Shown here: piece by piece, positions 37,110 to 46,135 of the stretch
How the letters are laid out: each line of letters starts with the position of its first letter
How positions within the stretch are numbered: position 1 is the first letter of the stretch
Source: UTCFX2 sp963827155
Lineage (GTDB): Bacteria > Chloroflexota > Anaerolineae > Anaerolineales > UBA4823
Reading direction: 5' to 3'
Assembly (NCBI GenBank): GCA_963827155.1
Contig: CAWGZV010000002.1
Coordinates: 248,001-312,000, forward strand
DNA: 64,000 nt
The notes under the pieces: model-generated
What the model saw: only the letters and a program-made list of their open reading frames with translations
Databases searched by the model: none
Told to the model about the DNA's origin: nothing
Made by a program: the position numbers and the translations under genes

Positions 37110-38825
37110 ATGGCATCCGAAAGCAGTTCTAGAAACATGAAAGTCATTATTGTTGGCGGAGTGGCTGGCGGCGCGTCGTGCGCAGCGCGCTTGCGCAGGT
37201 TAGATGAAAATGCAGACATTCTCATGGTGGAGCGCGGACCATATGTGTCGTACGCCAACTGCGGGCTGCCGTACCATGTTGGAGGCGCGATTGAAAAGGA
37301 GTCGAGTTTGCTGGTGGCTACAGAACAGACCTTTCGAGAACAGTTCGCCATCGACTGCCGGACGCGCTGCGAGGTGGTAGGCATCTCGCCCAAACAGAAA
37401 ACGGTGGAGCTCAAAAACCACGTTACTGGTGAGGTAACCACTGAGAAATACGACAAACTCGTCTTGTCACCGGGTGCGGCGCCAATCCGCCCACCCCTGC
37501 CCGGCATTGATCTTCCGGGGATCTTCTCCCTCAGAACCGTTCCCGATGCCAGGATCATCCGCGAGTGGCTTGACCGCGGTACGGAGGAGCAATCTGGAAT
37601 GGATTCGTACACGGGATATCAGACGGTGATGCCCCCAAAGCGTGCAGTGGTTGTCGGCGGCGGGTTCATCGGTCTCGAGATGGTTGAGAACCTGATCCAT
37701 CGCGGGCTCGAAGTGACGCTGATCGAGAAGCTCAATCAGGTCATGCCGCCTCTCGATCCGGAAATGGCGCGCTTCGTCGAACGTTATTTGCTCAAACACG
37801 GCGTCAACCTCGAGCTCAGTGACGGCGTAGCCGGATTTGAGCGGAGAGGAGATGGTTCTCTGGAGGTTCTCACCGACTCAGGCAAGAGACATCATGCAGA
37901 CATTGTGATTCTGGCGATTGGTGTTCGCCCAGAGTTGTCCCTGGCGAAGATGGCTGGCATCGAGATCGGTCAGCGCGGTGGGATCCGCGTGGATGAGCAT
38001 ATGCGCACGAGCGACCCGGATATCTTCGCCGTCGGCGACGCGGTCGAAGTCAAAGACTTCGTCACCGGCCAATGGACGCTCATCCCGCTTGCCGGGCCTG
38101 CCAACCGGCAAGGCCGCATCGCGGCTGAAGCGATAGTCGGGCGCGATTCCCGTTTCCGTGGCACCCAGGGCACCTCCATCTGCCAGATCTTCGAGGGTGT
38201 GATTGCCTCGACGGGCGCAAGCGAGAAGCTGCTTACTCAGCTTGGGGAGATGGATTTTGAGAAGATCTACCTCTACCCGAATTCACATGCCGGGTATTAT
38301 CCAGGGGCAAAATATCTGGCGATAAAAGTCATCTTCCGGAAATCCGACGGTCGCCTGCTCGGCGCGCAGGTATTGGGAGAGGACGGCGTTCCGAAGCGAA
38401 TCGATTCCTTCGCCATGGCAATCCAGATGGGCTGCACCGTTTATGACCTGGAAGAAGTCGAGCTTTCTTATGCGCCTCCCTTTGGAAGCGCAAAGGATCC
38501 CGTCAACTTCGCCGGAATGGTCGCAGCAAATATCCTGCGCGGCGATATGCCGCTTTGCCACTGGGACTCCGTGGATCACGGGTTCCTGCTGGATGTGCGT
38601 AATCCTGCAGAGCTTGCTGTGGAGTCTATTCCCGGGGCATACAACATCCCGCTGCCGCAGCTGCGCGATCGCCTGGGCGAGCTGCCACACGATCGCGAGG
38701 TTCTTGTCATTTGCCGCTCCGGCCAGCGTGCCTACTACGCCACGCGCCTCCTGTTGCAGAATGGTTTCAAAGCTAGAAATATCTCCGGTGGCATGCTTTC
38801 ACACTCGGTGCTGTTGGAAGATTGA
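37110..38825 (+). CDS. CoA-disulfide reductase with C-terminal rhodanese domain
   Basis: This is a 571-residue FAD-dependent pyridine nucleotide-disulfide reductase. It has the FAD-binding VIIVGGVAGGASCAARLRR near residue 12, the single redox Cys in VSYANCGLPYH (about C51), an NAD(P)H site (RAVVVGGGFIGLEMVENL), the FAD motif IFAVGDAVEV and a C-terminal rhodanese domain from about residue 480 with active-site CRSGQRA. CoADR-rhodanese fusions reduce CoA disulfide, or CoA persulfide and polysulfide, with NAD(P)H. The ATG at 37110 has a GGAG site; an internal Met ten residues on is the alternative. It points to thiol or sulfur redox control in an anaerobe. Confidence 0.9.
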   Translation: MASESSSRNMKVIIVGGVAGGASCAARLRRLDENADILMVERGPYVSYANCGLPYHVGGAIEKESSLLVATEQTFREQFAIDCRTRCEVVGISPKQKTVELKNHVTGEVTTEKYDKLVLSPGAAPIRPPLPGIDLPGIFSLRTVPDARIIREWLDRGTEEQSGMDSYTGYQTVMPPKRAVVVGGGFIGLEMVENLIHRGLEVTLIEKLNQVMPPLDPEMARFVERYLLKHGVNLELSDGVAGFERRGDGSLEVLTDSGKRHHADIVILAIGVRPELSLAKMAGIEIGQRGGIRVDEHMRTSDPDIFAVGDAVEVKDFVTGQWTLIPLAGPANRQGRIAAEAIVGRDSRFRGTQGTSICQIFEGVIASTGASEKLLTQLGEMDFEKIYLYPNSHAGYYPGAKYLAIKVIFRKSDGRLLGAQVLGEDGVPKRIDSFAMAIQMGCTVYDLEEVELSYAPPFGSAKDPVNFAGMVAANILRGDMPLCHWDSVDHGFLLDVRNPAELAVESIPGAYNIPLPQLRDRLGELPHDREVLVICRSGQRAYYATRLLLQNGFKARNISGGMLSHSVLLED

Positions 38826-38868
38826 AATACTGCATGACCGATCATAGAAATACCTTGGAGGATGAACT

Positions 38869-39914
38869 TTGAAAGCAATCACAGTAGAACCTAAGAAGAC
38901 TGGCTCAGCGCGATACGAGGATATTCCGGAGCCGGAGGAATGGGAAGGCTCGGTCCTGGTTGAAGCGATCGCGGTCGGTGTCTGCGGGACTGATGCCGAG
39001 ATTGTCGAGGGTAAATACGGCTGGGCGCCGCCGGGTGCGAGCCGCCTGGTGCTGGGGCACGAATCGCTCGGTCGAGTCATCGATCCAGGGCCGCGCAGTT
39101 CATTCAAGAAGGGCGACCTGGTGGTCGGGATCGTTCGCCGTCCCGATCCAGTCCCCTGCCCCAGTTGTGCGGTAGGCGAGTGGGATATGTGCAGCAACGG
39201 TCAGTATACCGAGCGCGGCATTAAGAAATCCACGGCTTTATGTCGGAGCGCTGGCGCACCGAACCCGAATTCGCCATCAAGGTTGACTCTTCTTTGGGCA
39301 TCCTTGGCGTACTTCTCGAGCCGATGACAGTGATCACGAAAGCGTTGGAACAGGTCCTCATGGTAGGACAGCGCGCTTACTGGGAACCCAAGACCGCTCT
39401 GGTGACAGGCGCCGGACCGATTGGTCTGCTGGCGGCGCTTCGCCTGAGTGTGAGAAACCTCAAGGTGCATGTCTTGGATCGCGCTGAAACCGGCCCCAAG
39501 CCGGTCCTGGTGAGGGATCTGGGCGCAACTTATCATACGGGTAGTGCGCTGGACCTTGATTTCGAGCCTGACATCATCGTCGAGTGCACGGGTGTTGGCT
39601 CGGTGATTGCGGACTCGATCCAGAAGGTGAAATCGGGCGGGATTGTATGTCTTACGGGTGTTGGGGCTGGCGGTGCCGCCGGCAGGACTACAGCCGAAGT
39701 CGCCGCAGCCGCGGTGTTAAAGAATAACGTGATTGTCGGCAGCGTGAACGCCAATAAGCGTCACTGGTATAAAGCGGGTGAAAATCTTGCGAATTCCGAC
39801 CGGGAGTGGCTGACCAGGCTGATCACTCGCCGAGAAAAGCCGGAGAATTTCAAGCAGGCTCTCGAGAGACAACCCGACGATGTCAAAGTGATTATTCAAT
39901 TTAGTGAGATATAG
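38869..39914 (+). CDS. Zinc-dependent glucose 1-dehydrogenase-like protein (frameshifted)
   Basis: The first frame gives the medium-chain dehydrogenase N-terminus with catalytic zinc ligands (VGVCGTD, C39; GHES, H64/E65) and EIVEGKYGWAPPGASRLVLGHES, typical of archaeal-type glucose dehydrogenases. Near 39223 one base is missing (aagaaatcc for an expected aaggaaatcc), after which the second frame continues HGFMSERWRTEPEFAIKVD, LLEPMTVITKALEQ and the NAD(P) site VTGAGPIGLLAAL. Repaired length is about 348 residues. It would oxidise glucose or a related aldose to the lactone. AGGA precedes the start. The lone indel may be a sequencing error. Confidence 0.82.
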
Positions 39915-39957
39915 ACAAAGAGCACCCAAGAAAATCACAATAGGAAAGGAACATACG

Positions 39958-40791
39958 ATGTCAAAGTCAAAGCGTTTATCTGTCAGCAAGGCAAAGTTGG
40001 CCGAGACTAGCGAAGGGTTAAAAACTGCAGGAACAATGGCCGAAATCGAGGGCGTAGATCTAATAGCCACCGGTATGGAGGATCTGGAAGTTGCTCAAAC
40101 AGCCGCGGTGATCGGTTTGGCTGAAGTCGCTGCCGGCGCGAGCGACCTGACACGCGCCTCCGATGCAGCGGTGGTGGCCGGGCGCGTCCAGGAGCTCAGC
40201 GAGATCGTCGGAGCCGCCGGCATTGTCGATGTAGCCGAAGGCGTAGACATGCTGATGAAGGGCGGCGATGTGCGCGCGATGGGCGCGATCGTCAGTCTGA
40301 TGAGCAAAGAAGAGCTGGAGCGAGGCCTTGAGCTGGCTCGGATGGCAGGCGAGTTATGGACTGTTGGCGAAGTCGTCGACATGCTCGATATGCCGGTGCT
40401 GTCCGAATTCCTGGATGAACGCGGCATGCGCTTGCAGGAGATTGCGGTGGACCAGCTGCTCCGCTTCACGGGGACGCGCGCATTGGCTGGAGCGCTCAAG
40501 CAAACCGGCGGAGAAATTGAAGCTCTTGGCGAACAAGAAGTTACCGAAGGCGCAGTGCGCATGGCCATTTCGGAGGCAGCCGCCGAGCGCAGCCAGGAGC
40601 TTTCCAGAGCGAGTGAGGCCCTGGCAGGGAGGGGCGTGGACGAGCTCGTGACGGCTGAAATGGCGCGAGAAGTAGCCCGCACCGCTGCCGCAGCCGGCGT
40701 ATCTGAAATTGCTGCAGGCGCGGAGATGATCGGTTTCGGCGAAACGGCCGAACAGGTCGGCGAAGTATTGGAAACGCGCGCTAATTCTTAA
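39958..40791 (+). CDS. Ala-rich repetitive helical protein of unknown function
   Basis: The protein of 277 residues starts best at ATG 39958 (MSKSKRLSVSKAKLAETSEG), with AGGAAAGGA before it. It is almost wholly helical, rich in Ala, Glu, Gly and Val, and contains a recurring motif: IGLAEVAAGASDL, VGAAGIVDVAEGVDML and AAGVSEIAAGAEMIG. There is no signal peptide and no strongly hydrophobic helix, so it may be an amphipathic-helix protein that binds membranes or self-associates. It is not recognised as a described family. It immediately precedes the arginine deiminase cluster (51 bases before the YfcC gene). Confidence 0.7.
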   Translation: MSKSKRLSVSKAKLAETSEGLKTAGTMAEIEGVDLIATGMEDLEVAQTAAVIGLAEVAAGASDLTRASDAAVVAGRVQELSEIVGAAGIVDVAEGVDMLMKGGDVRAMGAIVSLMSKEELERGLELARMAGELWTVGEVVDMLDMPVLSEFLDERGMRLQEIAVDQLLRFTGTRALAGALKQTGGEIEALGEQEVTEGAVRMAISEAAAERSQELSRASEALAGRGVDELVTAEMAREVARTAAAAGVSEIAAGAEMIGFGETAEQVGEVLETRANS

Positions 40792-40841
40792 AGAGATCAG
40801 AAAGAGAACCTAATCTCAAAGGTCGAGAGGAGAACAAATCT

Positions 40842-42323
40842 ATGGCTGCGCAAGAAACCAAGAAGAAATTCACTTTTCCAAGCGCGTTCACGATCTTATT
40901 CCTCCTGCTGATTGTGATTGCCGCTGCCACCTGGATAGTCCCGGCTGGCTCATACGACTATGACGAGGAAGGGGCGCCGATCCCAGGCACATACCATACC
41001 GTAGAGCCTAATCCGCAGAAGCTGCTCTCCAGCGCATTGAAAGGACCGATCAACGGGATGTACGGGATCGAAGCCGACGACGGCAGCGTAGATGTGTGGA
41101 ACTACGGTGAGCTCTTCGGCGCGATCGACGTGGCGATGTTCGTGCTGATCATCGGCGGCTTTCTGGGGGTGACGATGAAGACCGGCGCGATCACCTCGGG
41201 GATTGCCTGGGTGGTTGCCAAGCTGAAGGGCAAAGAGAAATGGATGTTCCCAATCCTGATGACAATTTTTGCGATTGGCGGGACTTCCTATGGTATGGCT
41301 GAGGAGACGCTGGCATTTTATGCGCTGATCATCACCGTGATGTTAGCGGCTGGTTACGATGGTCTCACCGCAGGAGCGCTGATCCTGCTGGGGGCCGGGA
41401 TTGGCGTGATCGGATCTACCGTCAACCCCTTTGCAACCGGGATCGCGTCCGGTTTTGCGGGGACGAATATCAGCGAAGGATTGATCGGGCGGGTGATCAT
41501 CCTGGTGATCGGAACGATAATCGGGATTATCTTTGTGATGCGATATGCCGATAAGGTGAAGAAGGATCCGTCCAAATCGCTGATCTTTGATATGAAGGCG
41601 GAAAACGAGAAGCAGTTCATGTCTGGGAGCGGTGAAAACACAGATTTCGGGAAATTCACCGGCCGACACAAAGTGATCCTGCTGCTCTTCTTCCTGGCTT
41701 TTGTTGTGATGGTATATGGGGTGGTCCCCTGGGAAGACCTGGGGATCGCGATCCCAACCTGGTGGTGGTGGTTCCCAGAGATGACCTCTTGCTTCCTGTT
41801 CTTCGGGATCTTGATTGGGATTGTCGGAAAATTATCTGAGAAGACCCTGGTGGATACATTCGTCGACGGAGCCCACGATATGCTGGGTGTGGCGCTGATC
41901 ATCGGGGTGGCGCGGGGGATTACCGTGATCATGAACAACGGCTTAATCACCGATACTGTACTGTATTGGACAGAACAAGCGGTAGCTGGATTGAGCAGCG
42001 TGGCATTCATCATCGTCACCTACGTGCTCTACCTGCCGCTTTCATTCTTGATCCCGTCCAGCTCTGGACTGGCGACCGTATCCATGCCGATTATGGCCCC
42101 GCTTGCACAATTCGCGGGAGTACCCAGCTATCTGGTGGTAACGGCATACCAGACCGCAAACGGCTTAGTCAACCTGGTCACCCCCACTTCGGCGGTGGTA
42201 ATGGGCGGGCTGGCGATCGCCCGGGTAGGGTACGGCGTCTGGCTTAAGTTTGTTTGGCCGCTGCTGATCTTACTCATGGTGCTCACCGTTATCGTCCTTG
42301 CGGGGGGAGTGTTCGCTGTATGA
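40842..42323 (+). CDS. YfcC/DcuC-superfamily transporter, likely arginine-ornithine exchange
   Basis: The 493-residue protein has about twelve hydrophobic helices and matches the YfcC family: FPSAFTILFLLLIVIAAATWIVPAG start, IDVAMFVLIIGGFLGVTMKTGAI, FAIGGTSYGMAEETLAFY, GLTAGALILLGAGIGVIGSTVNPFA and LIPSSSGLATVSMPIMAPLAQFAGV. Family members sit with arginine deiminase genes in many bacteria and are presumed to exchange arginine and ornithine or to move basic amino acids. GGAG precedes the start. It is followed by arcB, so import of arginine coupled to export of ornithine is the best guess. Confidence 0.85.
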   Translation: MAAQETKKKFTFPSAFTILFLLLIVIAAATWIVPAGSYDYDEEGAPIPGTYHTVEPNPQKLLSSALKGPINGMYGIEADDGSVDVWNYGELFGAIDVAMFVLIIGGFLGVTMKTGAITSGIAWVVAKLKGKEKWMFPILMTIFAIGGTSYGMAEETLAFYALIITVMLAAGYDGLTAGALILLGAGIGVIGSTVNPFATGIASGFAGTNISEGLIGRVIILVIGTIIGIIFVMRYADKVKKDPSKSLIFDMKAENEKQFMSGSGENTDFGKFTGRHKVILLLFFLAFVVMVYGVVPWEDLGIAIPTWWWWFPEMTSCFLFFGILIGIVGKLSEKTLVDTFVDGAHDMLGVALIIGVARGITVIMNNGLITDTVLYWTEQAVAGLSSVAFIIVTYVLYLPLSFLIPSSSGLATVSMPIMAPLAQFAGVPSYLVVTAYQTANGLVNLVTPTSAVVMGGLAIARVGYGVWLKFVWPLLILLMVLTVIVLAGGVFAV

Positions 42324-42449
42324 TCGATGACCTCCCACAATCCACAGAGCGCTGCCTGCAGGGCAGATGGGAGCCGCAGCTGACTGGGCATGCGGCGGAT
42401 AGGCGTTTAAATTCAGAAATACGGACAATTTTGGAAAAGGAAATTCAAC

Positions 42450-43451
42450 ATGGCTTTCAATCTACGCAATCGCAACTTTCTCAAGGAGCTTGACTTTACT
42501 CCAGAGGAGCTTAAGTTCCTGCTCAAATTATCTGCCGACCTGAAGGCAGCGAAATACGGCGGCTACGAGAAGCAGTCGCTGAAGGGCAAGAACATTGCCC
42601 TGATCTTCGAAAAGACCTCCACCCGCACTCGCTGCGCTTTTGAGGTAGCGGCATACGACCAGGGCGCAAACGTCACGTACCTCGGACCGACCGGATCGCA
42701 GATTGGGCACAAAGAGTCGATGAAAGACACTGCCCGGGTGCTGGGGCGCATGTACGATGGGATCGAGTACCGCGGCTTTGGGCAGGAGCTGGTGGAGATC
42801 TTGGGCCAGTACGCCGGCGTGCCGGTGTGGAACGGTCTGACCGACCAGTTCCATCCCACCCAGATGATCTGCGACATTCTGACCATGATGGAGCACAGCG
42901 ATAAACATCTGCATGAGATTTCCTACTGCTACCTGGGCGACGCCCGCAACAACATGGGCAACTCGCTGATGGTGACCGGCTGCAAACTGGGGATGGACGT
43001 GCGGCTGTGCGCGCCGAAGGCCCTTTGGCCTGAAGCAGGACTGTTGAAGACCTGCCGGGAGATTGCGGCGGAGACCGGCGCTCGCCTGACCATCACCGAA
43101 AGCGTGGAAGAGGGTGTGAAGGGCGTGGACTACCTGTACACGGACGTGTGGGTCTCGATGGGGGAGGCAAAGGAGGTCTGGGATGAGCGGATCAAGATGC
43201 TCAAGCCCTACCAGGTCAATATGGAGGTGGTCAAGAAGACCGGAAATCCCAAGGTCAAGTTCATGCACTGCCTCCCCGCATTCCACAACCGCGAGACCAA
43301 GGTCGGAGAGGATATTTTCCAGAAGACGGGTATGGAAAGCCTGGAAGTGAGCGAAGAGGTGTTTAAATCGGAGCGATCGATCGTATTCGCGCAGGCGGAG
43401 AACCGGATGCATACCATCAAGGCGATCATGGTCGCCACATTGGGAGATTAA
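42450..43451 (+). CDS. arcB: Ornithine carbamoyltransferase (catabolic)
   Basis: A 333-residue enzyme with the carbamoyl-phosphate site STRTR (residues 57-61), HPTQ for substrate binding and the ornithine loop HCLPAFH. It interconverts citrulline and phosphate with ornithine and carbamoyl phosphate. Length and the flanking arcC and arcA genes point to the catabolic ArcB role, where citrulline is split to feed carbamate kinase, rather than anabolic ArgF. The start at 42450 has a GGAAAAGGA site. The long frame on the opposite strand (42528-43505) is a codon-usage shadow. Confidence 0.93.
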   Translation: MAFNLRNRNFLKELDFTPEELKFLLKLSADLKAAKYGGYEKQSLKGKNIALIFEKTSTRTRCAFEVAAYDQGANVTYLGPTGSQIGHKESMKDTARVLGRMYDGIEYRGFGQELVEILGQYAGVPVWNGLTDQFHPTQMICDILTMMEHSDKHLHEISYCYLGDARNNMGNSLMVTGCKLGMDVRLCAPKALWPEAGLLKTCREIAAETGARLTITESVEEGVKGVDYLYTDVWVSMGEAKEVWDERIKMLKPYQVNMEVVKKTGNPKVKFMHCLPAFHNRETKVGEDIFQKTGMESLEVSEEVFKSERSIVFAQAENRMHTIKAIMVATLGD

Positions 43452-43459
43452 TGATGCTG

Positions 43460-43486
43460 AGGTGCGGCGCATTATGCGCCGCACCT
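43460..43486. terminator. 12-bp perfect hairpin after arcB
   Basis: AGGTGCGGCGCA, loop TTA, TGCGCCGCACCT, starting eight bases after the arcB stop. There is no T-run on either strand, so it is more likely an mRNA-stabilising element or partial terminator between arcB and the NhaC gene than a full intrinsic terminator. Confidence 0.5.
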
Positions 43487-43546
43487 TCCCGCACTTCACC
43501 GCCAAAGGTATTTGTCATCGGTTAACTACGGTAGGCAGGACTAGAC

Positions 43547-45067
43547 ATGACAACTACTTCTATCAAACAAGCAAAGGAAATCCGCGAGCCATCCCTGGTG
43601 GATGCGCTGATCCCGCTGATTTTCATGATTGTTATGCTCTCCCTGTCGATCGTTTTATTCGGCTTGGATGCATCCCTTGGCCCATTGCAGGTTTCATTAC
43701 TAATGAGCGCAGTGGTCGCCGCGGTCGTGGCACACAAGAATGGCCATCCCTGGGAGAAGCTGGGCGAGGAAATCGTTAAAGGCATCTCGCTTGCAATGAG
43801 CGCTATCATGATCTTGCTGATGGTCGGGGCGCTGATTGGGGTATGGAACATGTCCGGAACGATCGCCACCATGGTGTATTACGGGATCAAGTTCATCAAT
43901 CCAACCTGGTTTTACCTAGCGACTGCCCTGCTCACCGGGATAATCGGGATTGTAACGGGCAGCTCATGGACGACTGCAGCGACCATCGGGGTGGCTTTTG
44001 TAGGCATGTCCGGTGCGCTAGGTCTTTCGTCAGCCATTACTGCTGGGGCAGTGATTTCTGGTGCATATTTTGGCGATTTGATGACGCCTCTTTCGGAAAC
44101 GACCATCTTAACCCCGCAAATCGTGGGCAGCAACGTTTATGCGCATATTCGCAGCCTGACCAAAACCACCGTACCGGCCTACCTGGGAACGCTTGGCATC
44201 TTTTTCCTGATCGGTAGAAGCAGTGATGTGATCATTCCGCCCATAGATACAGACGTAGCGTTGCAAACTCTGGCAACAGCCTACAACATCAGTTTGTGGA
44301 ATTTGCTACCCGTGCTGGTATTACTTCTGCTCGGCATCCGCAAATATCCAGCTTTCCTGTCCATCCTGATTGGCACACTGGTAGGCGCCCTGGTTGCAGT
44401 AATCTTGCAGCCGCAGGTCGTTTTCTCCTTTGCCAATGACCCAAGCCTGAGCGCCTGGTTGGCTTCATTGAAAAGCGTCTGGATGGCTATGGCCAATGGC
44501 TTCACCGCCTCATCAGGCGTTGCGGAGATCGATAAGCTCTTCTCAGGTGGCGGCATGAGCAGCATGCTCCTGACCGTATGGCTGATCCTGGGAGCGATGT
44601 CGTTTGGTGCAATGATGGATTATGGTGGATTTAATAACCGATTGATCACACCGATTATCAGCCGGGTAAAGTCTGCCGGCGGCACGATTGCCACGGTGAT
44701 GCTCACTTCCATCGGGTTTAATATCATTGCTGGCGACCAATACATTGCCATCGTGCTGCCGGCGCGCATGTTCATGGTTGAATTTCGCAAGCGCGACTTG
44801 CATCCCGAAACTCTGGCGACTGCGGTTGAGAACTCTGGGACAATAACCTCGCCGTTAGTCCCCTGGAATTCGTGCGGCGCATACATGTCGGCCACGCTGG
44901 GTGTATCTACGTTCACTTATTTTCCTTACTGTTTCTTCAACTTTATCGATCCCATCTTGGCGATGATCTTCGGCTTTGCTGGAATTAACGTTCAGCGTTT
45001 GACACCCGAGAATCAGCCAGCGTTAGAAACCCTCGCACAGGCGCCGTTAGTGGACCTGTCCAAGTAG
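43547..45067 (+). CDS. NhaC-family Na+/H+ antiporter-like transporter
   Basis: A 506-residue membrane protein with about eleven or twelve helices and NhaC family motifs (GTWNMSG-like LIGVWNMSGTIATMVYYGIK, TGSSWTTAATIGVAFVGMS, AYFGDLMTPLSETTILTPQIVG, LVPWNSCGAYMSATLGV). NhaC proteins exchange sodium for protons, and close relatives exchange other ions or organic acids, including amino acid substrates when placed beside their catabolic genes. Being inside the arginine deiminase cluster between arcB and arcC, it could help manage the ammonia-driven pH rise or act as a second arginine-ornithine exchanger. Confidence 0.85.
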   Translation: MTTTSIKQAKEIREPSLVDALIPLIFMIVMLSLSIVLFGLDASLGPLQVSLLMSAVVAAVVAHKNGHPWEKLGEEIVKGISLAMSAIMILLMVGALIGVWNMSGTIATMVYYGIKFINPTWFYLATALLTGIIGIVTGSSWTTAATIGVAFVGMSGALGLSSAITAGAVISGAYFGDLMTPLSETTILTPQIVGSNVYAHIRSLTKTTVPAYLGTLGIFFLIGRSSDVIIPPIDTDVALQTLATAYNISLWNLLPVLVLLLLGIRKYPAFLSILIGTLVGALVAVILQPQVVFSFANDPSLSAWLASLKSVWMAMANGFTASSGVAEIDKLFSGGGMSSMLLTVWLILGAMSFGAMMDYGGFNNRLITPIISRVKSAGGTIATVMLTSIGFNIIAGDQYIAIVLPARMFMVEFRKRDLHPETLATAVENSGTITSPLVPWNSCGAYMSATLGVSTFTYFPYCFFNFIDPILAMIFGFAGINVQRLTPENQPALETLAQAPLVDLSK

Positions 45068-45157
45068 GAAGATGAACAAGATGCTTAAGTTTTATGCTCA
45101 ACGGATGCAAGTCTAGGGTACGCGTGAGATGACTACCATCGTAGAAAGGAGAAACTC

Positions 45158-46069
45158 ATGAGAATAGTTGTAGCTTTAGGTGGAAACGCCTTGCTCAAGC
45201 GGGGAGAGCCGATGACCCATGATGCTCAACGGACGAACATTCAGGTTGCTGCCCAAGCTTTGGCGCCAGTCGCCCAGCAGCACCAACTCGTGTTGGCGCA
45301 CGGCAATGGCCCGCAGGTAGGGCTGCTGGCGCTCCAGGCTTCAGCCTATAAAGAGGTCGAGGCTTATCCTCTGGATGTGCTGGGAGCGCAAACCGAGGGC
45401 ATGATCGGCTATATGATCGAGCAGGAATTGGGCAATCTGCTGCCCTTTGAAGTGCCTTTTGCCACCATCCTGACTATGGTCGAAGTCGATCCGGAAGATA
45501 CGGCATTCCAGAACCCGACCAAGTTTGTCGGCCCGGTGTATGAGAAAGAAGAAGCCGACCGGCTGAAGGTTGAGAAAAGCTGGGTTTTCAAGCAAGATGG
45601 AGCTAAGTGGCGCCGGGTGGTGCCCTCCCCGCTGCCCAAGCGGATTTTTGAGATCCGACCGGTGAAATGGCTGCTGGAACATCACACGATCGTGATCTGC
45701 GCCGGCGGCGGTGGCATTCCAACGATGTATGATCCCAAAAAAGAGCGTTGGCTGACCGGCATCGAAGCCGTGATCGATAAAGACCTGGCCAGCGAGTTGC
45801 TGGCACGCGAGGTAGATGCCGACTTATTCGTCATTGCCACCGATGTGGACGGCGTTTATCTGGATTGGGGGAAGCCGGAGCAGCGCAAGCTGGGACGGGT
45901 GACCCCCCAGGAGCTTAGAGCCCACCCCTTCCCGGCTGGTTCTATGGGTCCTAAGGTTGATGCTGCTATCCAATTCGTCGAGAAGACCGGCAAACGCGCC
46001 GCCATTGGCTCGCTGAAGGATATCGAGAAGATCGTGGCGGGCAATGCCGGGACGAATGTCTATCTTTAG
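45158..46069 (+). CDS. arcC: Carbamate kinase
   Basis: A 303-residue amino-acid-kinase fold protein. Key stretches are RIVVALGGNALLKRGE at the start, VLAHGNGPQVGLLALQ, VICAGGGGIPTMY, GIEAVIDKDLASELLAREVDADLFVIATDVDGVY and FPAGSMGPKVDAAIQFVEKTG, all typical of carbamate kinase. It transfers phosphate from carbamoyl phosphate to ADP, the ATP-yielding step of arginine catabolism. GAAAGGAG precedes the ATG. It is followed by arcA after 66 bases. Confidence 0.94.
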   Translation: MRIVVALGGNALLKRGEPMTHDAQRTNIQVAAQALAPVAQQHQLVLAHGNGPQVGLLALQASAYKEVEAYPLDVLGAQTEGMIGYMIEQELGNLLPFEVPFATILTMVEVDPEDTAFQNPTKFVGPVYEKEEADRLKVEKSWVFKQDGAKWRRVVPSPLPKRIFEIRPVKWLLEHHTIVICAGGGGIPTMYDPKKERWLTGIEAVIDKDLASELLAREVDADLFVIATDVDGVYLDWGKPEQRKLGRVTPQELRAHPFPAGSMGPKVDAAIQFVEKTGKRAAIGSLKDIEKIVAGNAGTNVYL

Positions 46070-46135
46070 TGAAGCATTTAAACCATTGGATTAATAATTC
46101 GAAAAAACTAAGCAAATCCAGAAGGAGATAATGAT

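Noticed and set aside
42528..43505. Long antisense frame (325 codons) across arcB
   Set aside because: It mirrors arcB codon usage, has no ribosome site and no family resemblance; arcB itself is certain.
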